This document shows positions 61,521 through 64,000 of a DNA stretch of 64,000 nucleotides, one piece after another (position 1 is the first letter of the stretch; the number at the start of each line of letters is the position of its first letter). The translations under genes and the position numbers were made by a program. Source of the stretch: Allobosea sp. Root483D1 (GTDB taxonomy: Bacteria; Pseudomonadota; Alphaproteobacteria; Rhizobiales; Beijerinckiaceae); the NCBI RefSeq assembly GCF_001429505.1, contig NZ_LMJW01000001.1, positions 684,606-748,605 on the forward strand, read 5' to 3'. A model generated the notes under the pieces. It saw nothing but the letters and a program-made list of their open reading frames with translations. It had not been told where the DNA came from and ran no database searches.

Positions 61521-61967
61521 AAATGCTCCTGAACGCCGGCCGCGTATCCCGCGGATGTCCGGCATGGCGCCGCTTGGGTTGGTGTTGCACGCCGGATCGA
61601 TCCGCGCGGGGCTCCGGTTACGGAGCTTGCCGTCCCTCAGGACGGCGGCGCCTGGCCGCAGGGGCCGATCCGCATCCGACAGGCCGTTTTCCAAACACCA
61701 AACGGGAGCCGGCCATTTCGGCCGCCCCCGGCTGTGATCGATCACGGCCCTTCGGACGAGGTTGACCTAGCGATTTCCGCCGCCAGTTGCAAGTTGCGCA
61801 ACCAGAATCCTGCTATCGCCCCGGACGACAACGGCGAGCACACCGAACAGCGCCTCGCCAAATGCCGGTCGCACATGCGTGGAGCGGCCTTGCGAGGCGC
61901 CGGAAGGCTGCCGATCTTTCGCGGCGAAGCCCGGCCGCGAGCCGGCGCGATGCAAGGGAAAAGCCCA
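61521..61967. other. Divergent region with rpsA leader
   Basis: The 447 bp hold the leader of rpsA and the promoter of the LLM gene. A perfect 12-bp palindrome GTGATCGATCAC lies at 61734-61745. On the minus strand TTGCAA and TAGGTC 17 bp apart (about 61771-61799) could be the rpsA promoter, giving a leader of about 240 nt. rpsA leaders are often autoregulatory, but I can name no motif. No small gene is supported. Confidence 0.4.
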
Positions 61968-62975
61968 ATGTTCCCGCTTTCCATCCTCGACCTCGCCTTC
62001 ATCGCCGAAGGCGCGACCGCGGCAGACGCCCTCCACAACAGCCGCGACCTCGCCCGCCATGCCGAAAAGCTCGGCTACACCCGCTTCTGGCTGGCCGAGC
62101 ACCACAACATGACCGGCATCGCCAGCGCCGCGACCTCGGTCGCGATCGGCTATGTCGCCGAAGGCACCAAGACGATCCGCGTCGGCGCCGGCGGGATCAT
62201 GCTGCCGAACCATTCGCCAATCGTGATCGCCGAGCAGTTCGGCACGCTGGAGACGCTCTATCCCGGCCGAATCGACCTCGGGCTCGGCCGCGCGCCCGGC
62301 ACCGACCAGCGGACATGGCGGGCGCTGCGGCGCGAGGCCGACGCGTCCGAACGCTTCCCGCAGGACGTGCTCGAGCTGCAGGCGCTGCTCGGGCCGCTGC
62401 AGCCGGACCAGGTGATCCAGGCCGTGCCGGGCACCAACACCAATGTCCCGCTCTGGATCCTCGGCTCCAGCCTGTTCGGCTCGCAGCTCGCCGCGGTGCT
62501 CGGCCTGCCCTATGCCTTCGCCTCGCATTTCTCGCCGGACGCGCTGATGGACGCGCTTTCCGTCTATCGCGAGCGCTTCCAGCCTTCGGCGCAGCGCGAC
62601 AAGCCCTATGCCATGGTCGGCTGCAATGTCATCGCGGCCGAGACCGATGCCGAGGCGCAGTACCTCTTCACCTCGGTGCAGCAGCGCTTCGCCGACATGC
62701 TGCGCGGCCGGCGCGGCCTCCTGCCGAGGCCTATCGACGACATCGAGGACTATTGGTCCGGCCCGGAGAAGGCGCAGGCGCAGCGCATGCTGGCCTGCTC
62801 CTTCGTCGGCTCGCGCGAGAGCGTGCGGTCGCAATTGCAGGCCTTCATCGAGAAGACCAAGGCCGACGAGTTGATCGTCGCCTCGGCGATCTTCGACCAC
62901 GCCGCGCGCAAGCGCTCCTATGAGATCCTGGCGGAGATCCAGCCGGCGCTGGGACTGGCGGCGGTCGCCGCCTGA
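61968..62975 (+). CDS. LLM class flavin-dependent oxidoreductase
   Basis: The 335-aa protein is a luciferase-like monooxygenase: [63 protein letters not shown] and [16 protein letters not shown] are typical of the YhbW/bacterial luciferase-like group. It uses reduced FMN; the substrate is unknown. AAGGGA lies 9 nt before the ATG chosen. It is divergent from rpsA. Confidence 0.92.
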   Translation: MFPLSILDLAFIAEGATAADALHNSRDLARHAEKLGYTRFWLAEHHNMTGIASAATSVAIGYVAEGTKTIRVGAGGIMLPNHSPIVIAEQFGTLETLYPGRIDLGLGRAPGTDQRTWRALRREADASERFPQDVLELQALLGPLQPDQVIQAVPGTNTNVPLWILGSSLFGSQLAAVLGLPYAFASHFSPDALMDALSVYRERFQPSAQRDKPYAMVGCNVIAAETDAEAQYLFTSVQQRFADMLRGRRGLLPRPIDDIEDYWSGPEKAQAQRMLACSFVGSRESVRSQLQAFIEKTKADELIVASAIFDHAARKRSYEILAEIQPALGLAAVAA

Positions 62976-62987
62976 GCGAGCGGTCGT

Positions 62988-63470
62988 TCAGGACCGGCCT
63001 TCGTGCTCGGCTGCGGTGAGGTTTCGCCGCAGCCGCACCATCTCCTCGCGCAGATGGCGCTGCTCCTCGGGGGCCAGGCCGGCCGAGCGCTGCATGCTGA
63101 CCCGGACCGCCCTGCCCCGCTCGCGGAGCGCCCGGCCTTGCGCCGTCAGATTGAGGCGCACCTGGCGCTCGTCCTGCGGGTCACGGCGACGGGTGAGCAC
63201 GCCCATCGCCTCCAATCGCTTGAGCAGCGGCGTCAGCGTGCTCGAATCCAGGAAGAGCTTATCGCCGAGCCCGCCGACAGTCTGGTCGGCTTCCTCATAG
63301 AGCGCGACCAGCGCGATGTATTGCGGATAGGTCAGCCCGAGCTCGTCGAGGAGCGGCTTGTAGACGCGGTTGAAGGCAAGATTGGTCGAATAGACCGCGA
63401 AGCAGAGGAATTCGTCGAGCCCTGGCAGCCGCTCGGCGCCGGCCTGCTCCTGTCCTGAATCGTCCGCCAA
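62988..63470 (-). CDS. MarR family regulator, OhrR-like
   Basis: The 160-aa winged-helix regulator has the OhrR hallmark LDEFLCFAVYSTN with reactive Cys23, and FLDSSTLTPLLKRLEAMGVLTR as recognition helix and wing (RRRDPQDERQVRL). There is no second Cys, so it is of the one-Cys type. OhrR senses organic hydroperoxides. The divergent genes and the large inverted repeat at 63543 are its likely targets; no ohr gene is seen in the window. Confidence 0.88.
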   Translation of the reverse strand: MADDSGQEQAGAERLPGLDEFLCFAVYSTNLAFNRVYKPLLDELGLTYPQYIALVALYEEADQTVGGLGDKLFLDSSTLTPLLKRLEAMGVLTRRRDPQDERQVRLNLTAQGRALRERGRAVRVSMQRSAGLAPEEQRHLREEMVRLRRNLTAAEHEGRS

Positions 63471-63542
63471 TGCGTCTCTCCGGAAATTGATCGCTCACAG
63501 ATATTTGATGCGCGATTTATTTTCAAGCGGTTGAACGGCCTC

Positions 63543-63597
63543 GCTCCATCATTTAATTGTCGAGAGATTAGATCGCTCGACAAGTAAATGATGGAGC
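63543..63597. promoter_or_regulatory. Large inverted repeat between ohrR-like and dipZ-type genes
   Basis: Two 22-bp arms (63543-63564 and 63576-63597) with one mismatch flank an 11-bp spacer. The left arm includes CATCATTTAATTGTCGAG, the right CTCGACAAGTAAATGATG. It lies 5 bp before the ATG of the small gene and 72 bp before the OhrR-like start. It may be a MarR-family operator or an RNA hairpin controlling translation. Confidence 0.7.
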
Positions 63598-63602
63598 ACG
63601 AG

Positions 63603-63815
63603 ATGACCCGCATCGCTCCCTTAACCGTCACGGCGCCCAACCCGGGCCGACCAGAAACCGCTCCTGCTCCGCGTCGCCTGCTGCTGGCGGCGATGCTGGC
63701 GGCGGCTACGAGCTTCGCCATGGCCTGCAGCGCCTTCACCGGCCCGCGCAGTTACGGGGCCGCCCCGGTCGCGTCATCAAACCCGCCGCCGCGGCGCGGC
63801 GCAACCCGCCCCTGA
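63603..63815 (+). CDS. Small secreted protein upstream of the DipZ-type gene, unknown function
   Basis: The 70-aa protein has an Arg-containing N-terminus, a hydrophobic segment LLLAAMLAAATSFAMAC that could be a signal or lipoprotein sequence with its Cys at the end, and a Pro-rich tail. I recognise no domain. GGAG lies 6 nt before the chosen ATG; an ATG five codons upstream lies within the inverted repeat. It precedes the DipZ-type gene by 19 bp. Confidence 0.6.
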   Translation: MTRIAPLTVTAPNPGRPETAPAPRRLLLAAMLAAATSFAMACSAFTGPRSYGAAPVASSNPPPRRGATRP

Positions 63816-63834
63816 CGCCCCGAGGAGACGTTCC

Positions 63835-64000
63835 ATGAACCTCGCTCTCGCCTATCTCACCGGCGTCCTGACCATCGCCAGTCCCTGCATCCTGCCGGTC
63901 CTGCCCTTCGTGCTGACGCGTGCCGGTCAGCCTTTCCGCAGCAGCACCTTGCCGATGCTGCTCGGCATGGCGCTGGCTTTCGCTGCCGTGGCAAGCCTCG
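63835..64000 (+). CDS. DipZ/CcdA-type cytochrome c biogenesis or thiol-redox membrane protein, N-terminal fragment
   Basis: The first 55 codons read MNLALAYLTGVLTIASPCIL, then PVLPFVLTRAG, the SPCILPVLPFV motif of the CcdA/DsbD membrane domain with its redox Cys. The closest match in pattern is the N-terminus of DipZ, a CcdA-thioredoxin fusion. GAGGAGACGTTCC precedes the ATG. The gene runs off the right edge. Its position behind an OhrR-like regulator suggests control by redox stress. Confidence 0.85.
   Translation, partial: MNLALAYLTGVLTIASPCILPVLPFVLTRAGQPFRSSTLPMLLGMALAFAAVASL

Overview
The window looks like chromosomal DNA of a high-GC alphaproteobacterium, most likely of the Hyphomicrobiales (Rhizobiales). 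Pointers are the lptC-lptA-lptB-rpoN-hpf-ptsN order, the imuA-imuB-dnaE2 cassette behind a GTTC-N7-GTTC SOS box, SAM-II riboswitches, CtrA-type TTAA-N7-TTAA sites and the rpsA/sppA/ihfB/lapA neighbourhood. A Bosea-like genus is my guess; the sequence does not prove it. Almost all genes are intact housekeeping or transport genes. I see no phage, insertion sequence, CRISPR array, tRNA or rRNA.

Layout. 1-2.5 kb: SOS mutagenesis cassette (dnaE2 start, imuB, imuA). 2.6-8 kb: DUF808 and AEC membrane proteins, an old-yellow-enzyme reductase, tandem DUF1330 genes, pyrF and a DsbA-type oxidoreductase. 8-10.9 kb: elongation factor P with its lysylation enzymes EpmA and EpmB. 11-16 kb: DUF1993, cardiolipin synthase, an MBL hydrolase, and class I fumarase coupled to a small Cys-rich secreted protein. 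16-22.3 kb: nitrogen PTS, HPF, RpoN, the Lpt LPS-transport genes and RNase D. 22.5-30.6 kb: DUF805, dapE, truA-fmt-def, rmuC, a TerB-like protein and an MFS transporter. 30.6-35.9 kb: a sulfonate/nitrate-type ABC system with two SAM-II riboswitches, one of them ahead of a degenerate, probably catalytically dead ABC ATPase. 36-43.3 kb: glnD, grpE, a TRIC-like channel, alkB, dapB, a Tim44-domain protein and small proteins. 43.3-50.1 kb: amidase, SDR and an EthD-like protein divergent from an IclR-controlled ABC transporter; the gap holds a perfect IclR-type operator. 50.2-56.5 kb: GST, two LAS-type peptidoglycan enzyme candidates, an esterase-like hydrolase, an orphan TctC-like protein, DUF3309 and an ornithine cyclodeaminase homologue. 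56.5-61.5 kb: lapA, ihfB, sppA, a short Hsp70 and rpsA. 61.9-64 kb: a LLM flavin enzyme, an OhrR-like regulator, and a gene pair ending in a DipZ/CcdA-type protein cut by the window edge.

The most notable signals are non-coding: paired SAM-II riboswitches with near-identical promoters, the IclR operator, two full CtrA-type boxes, a 22-bp-arm inverted repeat at the OhrR/dipZ divergence, and a family of palindromic intergenic repeats (two 108-bp copies in opposite orientation). Two small proteins (27 and 57 aa) are easily missed by annotation.
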